Shown here: one piece after another, positions 11,797 through 12,167 of the stretch
How positions within the stretch are numbered: position 1 is the first letter of the stretch
How the letters are laid out: each line of letters opens with the position of its first letter
NCBI GenBank assembly: GCA_947479075.1
Contig: CANJZR010000051.1
Span: forward strand, 1-12,167
DNA length: 12,167 nt
Origin: Planctomycetaceae bacterium
GTDB lineage: Bacteria; Planctomycetota; Planctomycetia; Planctomycetales; Planctomycetaceae
Reading direction: 5' to 3'
Notes under the pieces: generated by a model
Databases searched by the model: none
What the model was told of the DNA's origin: nothing
The model's input: the letters and a program-made list of their open reading frames with translations, nothing else
Made by a program: the position numbers and the translations under genes

Positions 11797-12167
11797 ATGG
11801 AGCGTCGTGTACGCGCGGTTTTCAGCTCAGGTACCACGGCCGGAATGCATTCCCCGCATTTGATCTTCGCTAATCGCTCTGCGATCAACCACAAGTGTTC
11901 GACTTGGCTGGGGGCAGTGGCCAGCGTACGATTGGTGCTGCAGATGGCGAATTCGGGCGAACTTTTCGCTGGCCGGGTTGTCCCGCCTCTGCGACAACTC
12001 AATTTGAACTTTCGCTCCAGGGCTCTCGCCCTGACCAAAATGAATCTGCCGGAAGAGCTCCCGACGGACGGCGCCTCACACGGTGACGAATCGAACGGTG
12101 ATGGATCGCACTGTAACAGTCCGATTCGCAAGAACAACGACAAGATGCGTCGGCGGATTATCTTTGA
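11797..12167 (+). CDS. Unrecognised protein, N-terminal part, runs off the right edge
   Basis: The plus frame is open from 11764 to the window end. Possible ATG starts are 11797 (MERRVRAVFSS) and 11845 (MHSPHLIFANRS); neither has a good ribosome-binding site. The frame continues with WLGAVASVRLVLQMANSGEL, FAGRVVPPLRQLNLNFRSRA and LTKMNLPEELP, then a polar linker DGASHGDESNGDGSH and a basic stretch SPIRKNNDKMRRRIIF at the edge. The alternation of hydrophobic, linker and basic parts is more protein-like than the opposing minus-strand frame. I cannot assign a family. It is the only candidate gene on the plus strand in the right half, divergent from the transposase remnant. Confidence 0.35.
   Translation, partial: MERRVRAVFSSGTTAGMHSPHLIFANRSAINHKCSTWLGAVASVRLVLQMANSGELFAGRVVPPLRQLNLNFRSRALALTKMNLPEELPTDGASHGDESNGDGSHCNSPIRKNNDKMRRRIIF

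Noticed and set aside
11417..11863. 148-codon plus frame
   Set aside because: Composition rich in Arg, Ser and Cys with no pattern; it crosses the intergenic repeat-like motif.
11781..12143. 120-codon minus frame
   Set aside because: It opposes the more protein-like plus frame at 11797-12167, and its translation looks like a typical antisense shadow.
1..12167. CRISPR array, tRNA, rRNA or phage attachment site
   Set aside because: No regularly spaced repeats, no tRNA-like cloverleaf and no rRNA-like stretch were seen while reading both strands.

Overview
The window looks like chromosomal DNA from a Planctomycetota-type bacterium. This is inferred from gene content: two large exported sulfatases, remnants of a formylglycine-generating enzyme and of a PQQ-like beta-propeller protein, an OprB-type porin with a long linker after its signal peptide, and a decayed rve-type transposase of a kind I associate with planctomycetes. 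Nothing here fixes a genus. Nearly all genes lie on the minus strand, so the transcriptional order runs from the right edge to the left edge.

Layout from right to left. An unrecognised plus-strand gene runs off the right edge (about 11797-12167). About 450 bases with no convincing gene follow, then a dead transposase (10672-11351). Next comes a patch of gene ends: a broken small basic ORF (10525-10667) and the 3' end of a lost third sulfatase (10231-10430). An intact block follows: a YqhA-family membrane protein (9659-10135) and a DUF2252 protein (8163-9581). An HdeD/DUF308-like membrane protein (7410-8014) is interrupted by an in-frame TGA and by a frameshift at an A8 run. Then come a 796-residue arylsulfatase (4959-7349) with a strong hairpin behind it, a C-terminal fragment of a PQQ-like protein (4229-4720), a broken membrane-anchored formylglycine-generating-enzyme-like gene (3536-3991), and a 591-residue sulfatase (1687-3462), again with a hairpin terminator. 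The left end holds a four-helix membrane protein (944-1366), a possible porin C-terminal scrap on the plus strand (711-857), and the first 120 codons of an OprB-like porin that leaves the left edge (1-360).

The two sulfatases are probably exported and hydrolyse sulfate esters, either of sulfated polysaccharides or of small aryl/alkyl sulfates. The porin could admit the products, and an FGE would convert the active-site cysteine of each sulfatase to formylglycine. The FGE-like gene next to sulfatase 1 is broken as read, so maturation would have to come from elsewhere in the genome. YqhA, DUF2252 and HdeD-type proteins often turn up in stress or envelope contexts. Their grouping with sulfatases is suggestive, but no function is proven.

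The most distinctive aspect is the contrast between perfectly intact long genes and neighbours carrying several disabling lesions each. Some lesions are single-base indels, which could be assembly errors. Others are substitutions to stop codons, loss of a catalytic aspartate, and gene truncations, which read errors do not easily explain. I found no RNA gene and no CRISPR array, and I do not claim a wholly new system.
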